From JACVRW01 sp963846505 (lineage in GTDB: Bacteria; Actinomycetota; Thermoleophilia; Solirubrobacterales; Thermoleophilaceae): 64,000 bases of DNA. Location: the NCBI GenBank assembly GCA_963846505.1, contig CAWJWD010000001.1, positions 124,001 to 188,000 on the forward strand, read 5' to 3'. Below the pieces are notes generated by a model. It was given only the letters and a program-made list of their open reading frames with translations, did not search any database and was not told the DNA's origin. The position numbers and the translations under genes were made by a program. Shown piece by piece: positions 47,951-56,452 of this stretch (position 1 is the stretch's first letter; every line of letters starts with the position of its first letter).

Positions 47951-49777
47951 CTATGAGGCGGTGGGCTCGACCTCGTGCTCGCGCAGCGTGCGCTTGAGCA
48001 CCTTGCCGGTGGCGTTGCGCGGCAGCTCCTCGAGGAAGACCACCTCGCGCGGCACCTTGTAGCGGGCGAGGTTGGACTTCACGTAGGCCTTGAGCTCGTC
48101 CTCGCTGACGCTGCCCTCCCGCTCGAGCACGACGAACGCGCGCAGCCGCTGGCCGAAGTCGTGGTCGTCGATGCCGATCGCCGCCGCCTCGGCCACCGCC
48201 TCGTGGCGGCTGAGGAGGTCCTCGACCTCCTTCGGGAAGACGTTCTCGCCGCCCGAGACGATCATCTCGTCGTCGCGCCCCTCGACGAACAGACGGCCCT
48301 CGCCGTCGAAGCGCCCGACGTCGCCGGTGGCCATCAGCTCGTCGATCAGGTCCTTGGTGCCGCCGCCGGTGTAGCCCTCGAACAGCATCTCGTTGCCGAC
48401 GAAGATGCGCCCGGTCTCCCCCGGCGGCACCTCCCTGCCGTCGAGGTCGTAGAGCTTGACGACGGTGCCGCGGGCGGCCTTGCCCGCCGTCCCGGGGGCG
48501 GCGCGCATGTCCTGCGGGGTGGCGATCGTCGCCCAGGCGACCTCGGTCGAGCCGTAGAGGTTGTAGAGGTTGTCCCCCGTCTCGTCCATCCAGTCCGTGG
48601 CGAGGTCGCCCGGCAGCGCCGAGCCCGAGGCGGCGACGACCTTCAGCGACGAGAGGTCGTAGCGGCGGCGGGTCTCCTCGGGCAGCTCGAGGATGCGTTG
48701 CATCATCACCGGCACGACGACGAGCGAGCCGCAGCGATGGCGCGCGATCTCGGCCAGGCACTCCTCGGGATCGAACTTGCGGCGCAGCACGAACGTCGAG
48801 CCGATGATCAGGCCGATCGAGAAGTGCGCGAAGCCCCAGGAGTGGAACATCGGCGCGGCGACGTGGGTGACCTGGCGCGCCTTGAGCGGAATCCGCTCGA
48901 GCAGCGAGATCGCCGGGTCGAGCGACTGGGGGTTGGAGCGTGCGGCGCCCTTGGGCGTCCCGGTCGTGCCGGAGGTGAGGATCGTGGCGCGCCCCTCGCT
49001 CGCCGGCGGGCTGACGTCGGAGCGGTCGCCCTTGGCGATCAGCTCGTCGAGCGTCGGATCGTCACAGCGCTCCGAGTCGTGCCAGGCGACGAAGCGCTTG
49101 CGGTCCTTGCCCGCTTCCTCGAGCAGCCCGGCGAACTCCTCGTCGTAGATGATCGCCTTCGGCTGCTCGCGCTTGACGACCTCGGTCAGCTGCGGGCCGG
49201 CGAAGGACGTGTTGAGGTAGAGCACGTTCCCGCCGAGCTTCGAGACCGCGAAGCTCGCCTCGATGAAGCCGCGGTGGTTGCGGCACATCACCCCGACGCC
49301 GTCGTCCGCGACGATGCCGGCGGCCGCCAGCGCGTGCGCGAGCGCGTTCGTGCGCTCGTGGACCTCGCGGAAGGTGAGCGTGCCGAGCTCGTCGACGATC
49401 ATCGGCTCGTCCGGGTAGCGGGCCGCGAGCGACATCGATCCCGCAGCGGGGCTACGGCCGAAGCGCGACATCGCCTTCACGATCGCCAGCAGGCGATCGG
49501 GCCGCACAGGGCGCACGACGCCCGCGTCCTTGAGGACCTTCACCCCACCGAGCTGGTATTTGACCCGCTCGGACAGGCTCATCGGCTGTGCGCTCACGTC
49601 TTCCTCGTCTCCTCCATCGAGCTTCCGGCGCAGATTGTGCAACGAGTGGTCCATGCCACGCGCCGTTTCCCTACCCGGGACGCCCTCGGGCACGCTGCGC
49701 AAGACGCCGCCGACGAGCCCGAGCGCATGCCCGGCGACGCCGCGAGTGACGCGCAGCGCGTCGTCGAGCTGGCTCAC
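47951..49777 (-). CDS. Long-chain acyl-CoA synthetase / AMP-dependent ligase (FadD-like)
   Basis: About 608 residues. The adenylation motifs are ATILTSGTTGTPKGAARSNP (phosphate loop), NLYNLYGSTEVAWATIATPQ, MATGDVGRFDGEGRLFVEGR, DEMIVSGGENVFPKEVEDLL and the catalytic Lys in PRNATGKVLKRTL. I use GTG 49777, which overlaps the patatin stop (GTGA), because the upstream 65 codons keep strong third-position GC bias. Alternative starts are GTG 49597 and ATG 49582. Activation of a fatty acid released by the overlapping patatin is a plausible link. Confidence 0.88.
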   Translation of the reverse strand: MSQLDDALRVTRGVAGHALGLVGGVLRSVPEGVPGRETARGMDHSLHNLRRKLDGGDEEDVSAQPMSLSERVKYQLGGVKVLKDAGVVRPVRPDRLLAIVKAMSRFGRSPAAGSMSLAARYPDEPMIVDELGTLTFREVHERTNALAHALAAAGIVADDGVGVMCRNHRGFIEASFAVSKLGGNVLYLNTSFAGPQLTEVVKREQPKAIIYDEEFAGLLEEAGKDRKRFVAWHDSERCDDPTLDELIAKGDRSDVSPPASEGRATILTSGTTGTPKGAARSNPQSLDPAISLLERIPLKARQVTHVAAPMFHSWGFAHFSIGLIIGSTFVLRRKFDPEECLAEIARHRCGSLVVVPVMMQRILELPEETRRRYDLSSLKVVAASGSALPGDLATDWMDETGDNLYNLYGSTEVAWATIATPQDMRAAPGTAGKAARGTVVKLYDLDGREVPPGETGRIFVGNEMLFEGYTGGGTKDLIDELMATGDVGRFDGEGRLFVEGRDDEMIVSGGENVFPKEVEDLLSRHEAVAEAAAIGIDDHDFGQRLRAFVVLEREGSVSEDELKAYVKSNLARYKVPREVVFLEELPRNATGKVLKRTLREHEVEPTAS

Positions 49778-50832
49778 GCGGCTCGCCTCGCGCCGATCCG
49801 CGGCCAGCTCTCGGCCGGCCCGCGCGGCTTGCGCAGCTTGTGCGGCTCGCCCTGCGGCAGGTTGCCCAGCAAGGCGCGCATGCCCGGCTCGCGCAGTTGA
49901 GCGGTGACCGTCCGCTCGGCGGTCTCGATCACCTGTTGGCGTCGCGTGGCGCTCATCAGGTTGCGGCCCATGGCGACGTGGTCCTCGGCCAGCGGCTGGA
50001 TCAGCGCGACCTCGGTGCCGAACTCGCGCACGCGCTTGGCCTCGTGGCCGAGCCGGCGCCCGTTGGCCCGTCGCGACGCCCGGCCCAGCCAGCCGCTCGG
50101 TCCCTCGTCGCCGTCGGGCTCGAGCGACGAGAGCGGATTGAGGCAGATCACGAGGTCGAGGCCGCGACCGGCGAGCAGGTCGAGGTTGGAGGCCGAGTAG
50201 ATGCCACCGTCGACGTAGCGCCGGCCGCCGATGCGGACGGGGCGAAAGAAGGCGGGGATCGCACAGGACGCGGCAACCGCGTCGGCGACGCTGGCGTGCG
50301 GCGCGTCGATGCGGCCGAAGGGCACGCGCCGGCCGCTCGTGTAGTCGCATGCCACTGCCCAGTAGCTCGGATGCTCGGGCCAGCGGCCCGGAACCGCCCG
50401 GCGCACGACCTCCTTGATCGAGTCGGTCGAGACGAGCCCGGCGGGCAGCCAGCCGGCGAGCAGCTGCAGCGGCGTGTGGCGCAGCGGGTCGCGCAGCGAG
50501 CTCAGGCCGAGCCGCAGCGAGCCGGGACCGAGCCACGGCAGGCCGCGGTGCAGCCGGAAGGCGGCCCCGCCAGAGCGATCGGCCTCCGCCGCCGGTCGCC
50601 CGTCGGGCCCGTCGAGACCCTCGAAGCTGTCACCCGCCGAGTGGGCGACCATGAACCACGGTGGGATGTCGGCCGCCACCAGCGCCCCGATCACCGATCC
50701 GGCCGAGGTGCCGACGACGTACTCGGCGCTGCCCGGATCCCAGCTCGTCTCGCGCGCGAGCGCCTCGAGCGCGCCGGTCAGCCACGCGCCTCCCAGCACG
50801 CCCCCCGCGCCCAAGACGAGGCCAACCCTCAT
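49774..50832 (-). CDS. Patatin-like phospholipase / lipid acyl hydrolase
   Basis: The product has 352 residues. The oxyanion loop is VGLVLGAGGVLGGAWLTGAL, the nucleophile elbow VVGTSAGSVIGALVAADI carries the catalytic Ser, and the Asp of the dyad is in RRYVDGGIYSASNLDLLAGR. No signal peptide is evident. An ATG at 50844 is an alternative start. Its stop overlaps the FadD-like gene's GTG, indicating translational coupling. Confidence 0.87.
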   Translation of the reverse strand: MRVGLVLGAGGVLGGAWLTGALEALARETSWDPGSAEYVVGTSAGSVIGALVAADIPPWFMVAHSAGDSFEGLDGPDGRPAAEADRSGGAAFRLHRGLPWLGPGSLRLGLSSLRDPLRHTPLQLLAGWLPAGLVSTDSIKEVVRRAVPGRWPEHPSYWAVACDYTSGRRVPFGRIDAPHASVADAVAASCAIPAFFRPVRIGGRRYVDGGIYSASNLDLLAGRGLDLVICLNPLSSLEPDGDEGPSGWLGRASRRANGRRLGHEAKRVREFGTEVALIQPLAEDHVAMGRNLMSATRRQQVIETAERTVTAQLREPGMRALLGNLPQGEPHKLRKPRGPAESWPRIGARRAA

Positions 50833-50915
50833 CGTGGGTGGCATCCCCTGGCGGTGGGCCGCTGAAACGCTGACAGCATGCCCGGTCGAGAATAGTGCTG
50901 TTCGCTGAAGGACCG

Positions 50916-51866
50916 TTACGACTCGTCGCTGGCGGGATCGCGGTAGGCGTCCTTGTCCCAGGGCGGCGTGACCTTCGGATCGCGCGGGCGGTACTCGTCG
51001 GGGTCCAGCGTCTCGAGCGGAATCAGGCGCAGACCCTCGCCGGTCGACGTGCGCTCGCGCAGGTCCCGCCCGGGCAGTCGGGGGCGGCCGCTCGGTCCCA
51101 CGGGGTCGGCGATCTCCATCGGGACGTGGCCGGCGTGGCTGCCGCGGGAGACGCGGCTCCAGCCGCTGCTGGGCACCCAGTCGCCGCGACAGAAGCGCTG
51201 CGGGCAACCTTGGTAGTGCCCGTGCGAGCTGGCGCGCATCCAGGCGCCGCCGTCGGCGTCGAGGCGCAGCTGGACGCTCTCCCAGTCGTCCTCGTGGAAG
51301 CCCGGATAGTCGGTCGTCCCCTGGACGAGGTTGCGCAGCTGCGGCAGCACCCAGGACTTCGCCCAGACCTCGTCCGAGCCGGCAACCGTCGTGTTCGACT
51401 GGGCGTAGTAGAGCCAGTACTGCACGAAGAGCCGGCCGCCGCGACGCAGCACGCGCGTGAAGACGGTGGCCCGCTCGCCCGCGAGCGAACGGTGGACGTC
51501 GAGGTCGCGGTCGTCCGGCGCGTCGTCGCAGCGGCGCTCGCGGCAGCGGCGCCAGTCCACCGGCAGCTCGGTCTCGCCCGGCTCGTAGACGAGGTTGGGC
51601 GCGTGCTCGCGCACGAGCGCGGCCGTGCGCTCGCCGTAGGCGGAGCGCAACGCCGCGTCGCCGTCGTCGCAGTTGCCCTTCGCCGCGCAGGCGATGCGGT
51701 GGGCGAGAAAACCGCCGAACGAGCGCCCGTCCGTCGCCGGCGCAATCGCCGTCACGGCCGCCAGGGCGCCGGCGACCAGCAGGACGACGGCGACCCACTC
51801 GACGCTCGCCTGCCCGCGCTCGCCGGTTGCCCACCACGCCCGCCGCGTGCCGCGTCGCCGATCCAT
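50916..51866 (-). CDS. Pilin/TadE-like anchor fused to a Vps62-like domain
   Basis: The product has 316 residues. The N terminus RGQASVEWVAVVLLVAGALA looks like a TadE/Flp-type prepilin signal: short basic leader, Gly before QASVE, Glu at +5, then a hydrophobic helix. The extracytoplasmic part contains LFVQYWLYYAQSNTT, YPGFHEDDWESVQLRLDADG and MRASSHGHYQGCP, which resemble the Vps62/DUF946 domain (YWFFY and HEGDWE patterns). Several cysteines (AKGNCDD, RCRERRCDD, CPQRFC) could form disulfides. Function unknown. The promoter at 52072-52099 and two palindromes lie upstream. Confidence 0.65.
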   Translation of the reverse strand: MDRRRGTRRAWWATGERGQASVEWVAVVLLVAGALAAVTAIAPATDGRSFGGFLAHRIACAAKGNCDDGDAALRSAYGERTAALVREHAPNLVYEPGETELPVDWRRCRERRCDDAPDDRDLDVHRSLAGERATVFTRVLRRGGRLFVQYWLYYAQSNTTVAGSDEVWAKSWVLPQLRNLVQGTTDYPGFHEDDWESVQLRLDADGGAWMRASSHGHYQGCPQRFCRGDWVPSSGWSRVSRGSHAGHVPMEIADPVGPSGRPRLPGRDLRERTSTGEGLRLIPLETLDPDEYRPRDPKVTPPWDKDAYRDPASDES

Positions 51867-51965
51867 GGGGCCGACGCTACGACGGCTCGACGCACACGAG
51901 GGTTGCGTGCGTGACAGGCCCGCAAAATCGTGTGCTCAGGGCCCCGAAACGACCCTGGAAATACG

Positions 51966-52022
51966 GACCGGCCGGTCTCCAAGCGTGCACCGCGCAACGG
52001 CACGAATGGCGACCGGCCGGTC
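51966..52022. promoter_or_regulatory. Two identical GACCGGCCGGTC palindromes, 45 bp apart
   Basis: The 12-bp perfect palindrome GACCGGCCGGTC occurs at 51966-51977 and 52011-52022; both copies are followed by T. They lie between the promoter at 52072-52099 and the start of the Vps62-like gene at 51866, in the leader of that transcript. Dimeric regulators of the TetR type bind such sites. Assignment to a class is inference. Confidence 0.5.
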
Positions 52023-52071
52023 TACCCCAGTCCCCTCGGACCCCGAATAAACGGGCTTCCGGGACGAGGAC

Positions 52072-52099
52072 ATCGTAAACGCATCCGTTTTTGTGTCAA
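52072..52099 (-). promoter_or_regulatory. Strong promoter with an operator-like dyad in its spacer
   Basis: On the minus strand TTGACA (52099-52094) and TACGAT (52077-52072) are separated by 16 bp. The 14-bp dyad AAACG-N4-CGTTT (52077-52090) fills most of the spacer, the form seen in LacI-type operators. It points towards the Vps62-like gene. A 17-bp near copy (two mismatches) lies at 46564-46580, upstream of the Rpf-like gene. Confidence 0.6.
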
Positions 52100-52126
52100 G
52101 TCCCGTGCGAATCTTCGTACAGATCG

Positions 52127-53176
52127 TCAAACACCGTCTGCCGCGACGGCGAGTCGCGCCGCTTCGATGAGCTCGAGCCCGGCGAGCGCGTCCTCCAGCT
52201 GCACGGGCGCTGGCTCGTTCCCGGCGACAGCGCCGGCCAGGCGCTCGTAGAACGCGAGATAGCGGCCCGGCTCGCTGGGCGTCGGCGTGGTCCCCGAGTC
52301 GACGTCGCCGAGCTGGCCGAAGGACTCCGGCGGCTCGCACCCGAAGCCGTCCTCGAGCGGATCGGCGCCGCCGCGCAGCGCCGCCTCCTGCGGGTCGGTC
52401 CCGTGCTTGACCCAGGCGGCGTCGCTGCCGAGCACGCGCATGCGCGGTCCCGGCAGCGCGGTCACCAGGCTCGCGCGCAGCACCGACAGCACGCCCGACT
52501 CGTGCGCGAGCACGAGCGTGGCGTCGTCGTCGACCTGCGCGCCCGGTCGCCCACGGCTGAGATCGGCGTGGAGCAGCCCGGCGGGCCCGAACAGCCACAG
52601 CGCCTGGTCGATCAGATGCGGGCCGAGGTCGAACAGCACGCCGCCGGCGGCGTCCGGGTCCCGGCGCTCGCGCCAGCGCTCGGGGTCGACCTGCGGGCGC
52701 CAGCGCTCCATGCTGGACTCGAAGCGCAGCACCCGCCCCATCGCCTCCTGCGCCAGCAGTCCGCGCAGGGTCAGGGCGTCGGCGTCCCAGCGGCGGTTGT
52801 GGAACGGCACCACCAGCCGCCCGGCCGCCGCGGCGGCGTCCTGCAGCAGGCGAGCGCCGGCGACGCTCGGCGCCAGCGGCTTGTCGATCACGACGTGCAG
52901 TCCGGCCTCGAGCGCCGCCAGTCCCAACGGCACGTGCTGAGCGTTGGGCGCGGCGATCACGACCACGTCGTGCTCGCCCGCCACGGCCCAGAGCGCGTCC
53001 GGGTCGGGCAGCACGCGCGCGTCCGGGTGCGCGGTCTGCACTCGCTTCGCGCGCTCGGGACTCCCCGTGACGACGGACGCGAGCGCGAGCCGTGGCTGCG
53101 CCGCGATCAGCGGCGCGTGGAAGGCCGAGCCCGCGAGGCCGAAGCCGATCAGCCCGACGCGTAGCGGCCCGTTCAA
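52127..53176 (-). CDS. Gfo/Idh/MocA family oxidoreductase
   Basis: The product has 349 residues. The Rossmann loop is VGLIGFGLAGSAFHAPLIAA, and the family Lys motif is in GLHVVIDKPLAPSVAGARLL (the EKP-type motif, here DKP). The second domain has GGVLFDLGPHLIDQALWLFG, with the GxxxDxGxH signature. TTG 53176 is chosen because GGGGAGG lies seven bases upstream. It is the last gene of the sugar-ABC operon and probably oxidises the imported sugar or polyol. Confidence 0.85.
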   Translation of the reverse strand: MNGPLRVGLIGFGLAGSAFHAPLIAAQPRLALASVVTGSPERAKRVQTAHPDARVLPDPDALWAVAGEHDVVVIAAPNAQHVPLGLAALEAGLHVVIDKPLAPSVAGARLLQDAAAAAGRLVVPFHNRRWDADALTLRGLLAQEAMGRVLRFESSMERWRPQVDPERWRERRDPDAAGGVLFDLGPHLIDQALWLFGPAGLLHADLSRGRPGAQVDDDATLVLAHESGVLSVLRASLVTALPGPRMRVLGSDAAWVKHGTDPQEAALRGGADPLEDGFGCEPPESFGQLGDVDSGTTPTPSEPGRYLAFYERLAGAVAGNEPAPVQLEDALAGLELIEAARLAVAADGV

Positions 53177-53243
53177 GCCGAAGCCTCCCCGACCGGGACC
53201 GGCTCGCCGTCCACGCACGGCGAGCCGGCTCCCAGCAGCCGGG

Positions 53244-54458
53244 TCACACTCGGCCGGCGGCCTGACGCTGGCGCCGGGCGAGCGCGTCGATCACGACGGC
53301 CAGCAGCAGCACCGCACCGGTGACCATGAACTTCACCGACGACTGCAGCGCGAGCAGGTCCATGCCGTTCGAGATCGACTGGATCACGAGCGCGCCGAGC
53401 AGGGCGGTCCAGACCGAGCCGCGGCCGCCGAAGAGGCTCGTGCCGGCCACGACCGGGCCCGCGATCGCGAGCAGCAGCAGGTCGCTGGCGCCCGAGGACT
53501 GGTTGACCGCGAGCAGGCGCGAGGCGGCCATGATGCCCCCGATCGCCGCCATCGACGAGGCGATCATGAAGACCGCGACGCGCACCCGGTCGACCTTGAT
53601 GCCGGCACGGCGCGCCGCCTCGTCGTTGCCGCCCACCGCGAAGATGTGGCGGCCGAAGCGCGTGCGCGTGGTGATGTACTGGAACAGCAGCACGAAGCCG
53701 AGCAGGATCAGCGCCGCCAGCGGCAGCCCGCGATCGTCCTGCATCACCCACGTCGCCACCAGCGCGATGACGACCACCACGCCCATCTTCAGCAGCATGC
53801 TGCCCAGCGGCGCTACCGGCAGGTCCGCGCGAGCCCGGCGTGCGCGCGAGAACAACACCATCGCGACGTAGGCCGCGAGCCCGACGATCGTGATGATCCA
53901 GCCCGTCGCACCGTCGTAGAAGGTGCTCGTCAGGCCAGTGATCTTCGGGTCGGTGATGTTGATCGTGCCGGTCTCGCCGAGCACCTCGAGCTGCGCCCCC
54001 TGCCACGCCAGCAAGCCCGCCAACGTGACCACGAAGGAGGGGACGACGAAGCGCGTGAAGATGGTGCCTTGGATCATCCCGATCACCGCCCCGGCGGCGA
54101 TCGCGGCGGCGATGCCCAGATAGGGGGACCAGCCGTGCTTGACCACCAGCACGGCCATGATCGAGGCGCAGAGGCCGCTGACCGCGCCGACCGAGAGGTC
54201 GATCTCGCCGAGCAGCAGCACCAGCACGACCCCGACCGAGATCAGGCCGATGGCCGTCATCTGCAGGACGAGGTTCGTGAGGTTGGTCGAGGTGAGGAAG
54301 CGGTCTTCCTGGAACTGGAAGATCGCCCAGATCACGATCAGGCCGATGACGACGCGGAACTCGCCCAGGTCGCCCTGGAGCACGCGCCGCAGGAAGGGCG
54401 GCCGCTCCTGCGGGGTCCCGACGTCGTCGACGGTCGCCGCCGCACCCTGCGCGCTCAT
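53244..54458 (-). CDS. Sugar ABC transporter permease (XylH/RbsC type)
   Basis: The product has 404 residues with about ten membrane helices. Family signatures are LTNLVLQMTAIGLISVGVVL, GEIDLSVGAVSGLCASIMAV, the FAVGGNDEAARRAGIKVDRV cytoplasmic coupling loop and SLFGGRGSVWTALLGALVIQ. The extended middle loop resembles XylH more than RbsC. The ATG overlaps the ATPase stop (ATGA). Confidence 0.9.
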   Translation of the reverse strand: MSAQGAAATVDDVGTPQERPPFLRRVLQGDLGEFRVVIGLIVIWAIFQFQEDRFLTSTNLTNLVLQMTAIGLISVGVVLVLLLGEIDLSVGAVSGLCASIMAVLVVKHGWSPYLGIAAAIAAGAVIGMIQGTIFTRFVVPSFVVTLAGLLAWQGAQLEVLGETGTINITDPKITGLTSTFYDGATGWIITIVGLAAYVAMVLFSRARRARADLPVAPLGSMLLKMGVVVVIALVATWVMQDDRGLPLAALILLGFVLLFQYITTRTRFGRHIFAVGGNDEAARRAGIKVDRVRVAVFMIASSMAAIGGIMAASRLLAVNQSSGASDLLLLAIAGPVVAGTSLFGGRGSVWTALLGALVIQSISNGMDLLALQSSVKFMVTGAVLLLAVVIDALARRQRQAAGRV

Positions 54459-55250
54459 GCCGGACCCCCTGCCGCGTTGCCGTTGCCGTCGTCCCGGGCG
54501 TGCGACCCGGTGATGGCCCCCACGATCTCGTCCTGCGAGGTCTCGCTGGCCTGGAAGTCTCCCGCCTCGGCACCGAGGCGCAGTACGTAGATGCGGTCCG
54601 CGACCTCGAACACGTCCGCGAGGTTGTGGCTGATCATCAGCACGGCGTGGCCGTTCTCCTTGAGCCGCTTGACCAAGCGCCAGCACCTGCGCGGTCTGCC
54701 GCACGCCGAGCGCCGCGGTCGGCTCGTCGAGCACCACGAGCTTCGGCTCGCCGAGCAGCGAGCGCGCGATCGCGACCTGCTGGCGCTGACCGCCGGACAT
54801 CGTGCCGACCTCGGCGCGCACGTCGGTGATCGTGACCGCGAGGTTCTGCAGCAGGTCGTGAGCCTGCTGCTCCATCGAGGTCTCGTCGAGCGAGCGGGTC
54901 AGCGCGCCGATGCCCTCGCTCTGCTCCTCGCGGCCGAGGAAGAGGTTCTCGACGACGTCGAGGTTGTCGCAGAGCGCGAGGTCCTGGTAGACGGTCGCGA
55001 TCCCGAGCGCCACGGCATCCGTCGGCCCGGACACCTTCACGGGCTGGCCCTCGAACAGCAGCCGACCGTCATCGATCGAGTGGATGCCCGCGATCGCCTT
55101 GACGAGCGTGGACTTCCCGGCGCCGTTGTCGCCGACCAGCGCGACGACCTCACCCGCGGCGATCGAGAAGTTGACGTCGCGGAGCGCCTGCACGGGCCCG
55201 AAGCTCTTGCTCACCCCCTCGAGCGCGAGTACCGGCGTTTCACCGCTCAT
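54455..55250 (-). CDS. Sugar ABC transporter ATPase, single domain (one frameshift)
   Basis: Walker A VALVGDNGAGKSTLVKAIAG, signature VGTMSGGQRQQVAIARSLLG and Walker B VVLDEPTAALGVRQT are present. An extra G near 54675 breaks the frame after QVLAL; it resumes as VKRLKENGHAVLMISHNLAD. With about 264 residues it has one ATPase domain, as in FrcA, not the doubled form of RbsA/XylG. The H-loop His is in MISHN. Confidence 0.9.
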
Positions 55251-55324
55251 CTATGCCCTTCTCCTCTCCCTCGACGACCAGCTGGCCGGCGGCGCACCGG
55301 GCGCCGCCGGCTGCTGGCGCGACG

Positions 55325-56437
55325 TTACTGGATGCCGGCCTCCTTGCAGGCGGCCGCGTACTGGCCCGTGCAGATCTGGTCTGCGGTCCAGAAGCCGTCC
55401 TTGACGATCGTGTCGTTGATGTTGTCCACGGTCACCGAGACGGGCTGGAGCAGCACCGAGTCGACCTGCTTCTGGCCGTTGTCGACCTTGTCGTTGACGA
55501 GGCCCGCGGGCGGGTCCTCGCCCTTGGCCAGCGCGACGGCCAGCTCGGCGGCCTGCTCGGCCTCCGGCTTGATCGCCTTGTAGACGGTCATGTACTGCTC
55601 GCCGGCGAGGATGCGCTGGATCGCGGCCAGCTCGGCGTCCTGGCCGGTGGTCGGGATCGTCTTCGGGTCGATGCCGTTGCCCTTCATGGCCGCGATGGCG
55701 CCGCCGGCGGTGCCGTCGTTGGCGGCGTAGACGCCCACGAAGCCGTTCTTGCCCAGCGCCGTGATCGCCTGCTCCATCTCCTGCTGGGCCTTGTCCGGGC
55801 TCCAGTCCGGCGTGTCGTACTCCTTGGCGATCTTGTAGTCGCTCTTGTCGAACACGCTGTGCGCGCCCTGCTTGAACAGCTTGGCGTTGTTGTCCGTCGG
55901 CGCGCCGTTGATCATCACCAGCGAGCCGTTGTCCTTGCCGTCCTCGGCGAGCTTCTTGGTCAGCGCGTCGCCCTGCAGCTTGCCGACCTTCTCGTTGTCG
56001 AACGAGATGTAGTAGTCGACGTCGGCGTCGGTGATCAAGCGGTCGTAGCTGATCACCGGGATGTCCGACTGCTTGGCCCGCGCCACGATCGCACCCGCGG
56101 ATGCGGCGTCGACCGGGTCGAGCACGAGCACCTTGGCGCCCTTGGTGATCGCCGCCTCGGCCTGCTGCTGCTGCTTGGACGGGTCCTGATCGGCGTTCGA
56201 GTAGATGAGCTCGCAGTCCGGACACTCGGCCTTCAGCTTCTTCTCGAAGTTCGGCCGGTCCTGCGACTCGTAGCGCGCGGTCTTCGACTCCGGCAGCAGC
56301 AGCGCGATCGACTCGCCCCCGCCACCGCCGCTGTCGCTGCTCCCGCTGTCGTCGTCGTCTCCGCACGCGGCCAGCGCGAGCGAGGCGAGCAGCGCAACGG
56401 CCGCGAGCAGTGCAGTGACTTTCCATTTACTGGTCAT
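55325..56437 (-). CDS. Sugar ABC transporter substrate-binding lipoprotein (XylF-like)
   Basis: The product has 370 residues. A lipoprotein signal ends at LALAAC, followed by an acidic Ser/Gly linker. The type-I periplasmic binding fold shows ESIALLLPESKTARYESQDR, ADQDPSKQQQQAEAAITKGA, KVLVLDPVDAASAGAIVARA, VISYDRLI and VGVYAANDGTAGGAIAAMKG, as in xylose- and ribose-binding proteins. It is the second gene of the operon, 15 bases after the ROK gene. Confidence 0.9.
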   Translation of the reverse strand: MTSKWKVTALLAAVALLASLALAACGDDDDSGSSDSGGGGGESIALLLPESKTARYESQDRPNFEKKLKAECPDCELIYSNADQDPSKQQQQAEAAITKGAKVLVLDPVDAASAGAIVARAKQSDIPVISYDRLITDADVDYYISFDNEKVGKLQGDALTKKLAEDGKDNGSLVMINGAPTDNNAKLFKQGAHSVFDKSDYKIAKEYDTPDWSPDKAQQEMEQAITALGKNGFVGVYAANDGTAGGAIAAMKGNGIDPKTIPTTGQDAELAAIQRILAGEQYMTVYKAIKPEAEQAAELAVALAKGEDPPAGLVNDKVDNGQKQVDSVLLQPVSVTVDNINDTIVKDGFWTADQICTGQYAAACKEAGIQ

Positions 56438-56452
56438 GCTTGCTCTCCCTCC

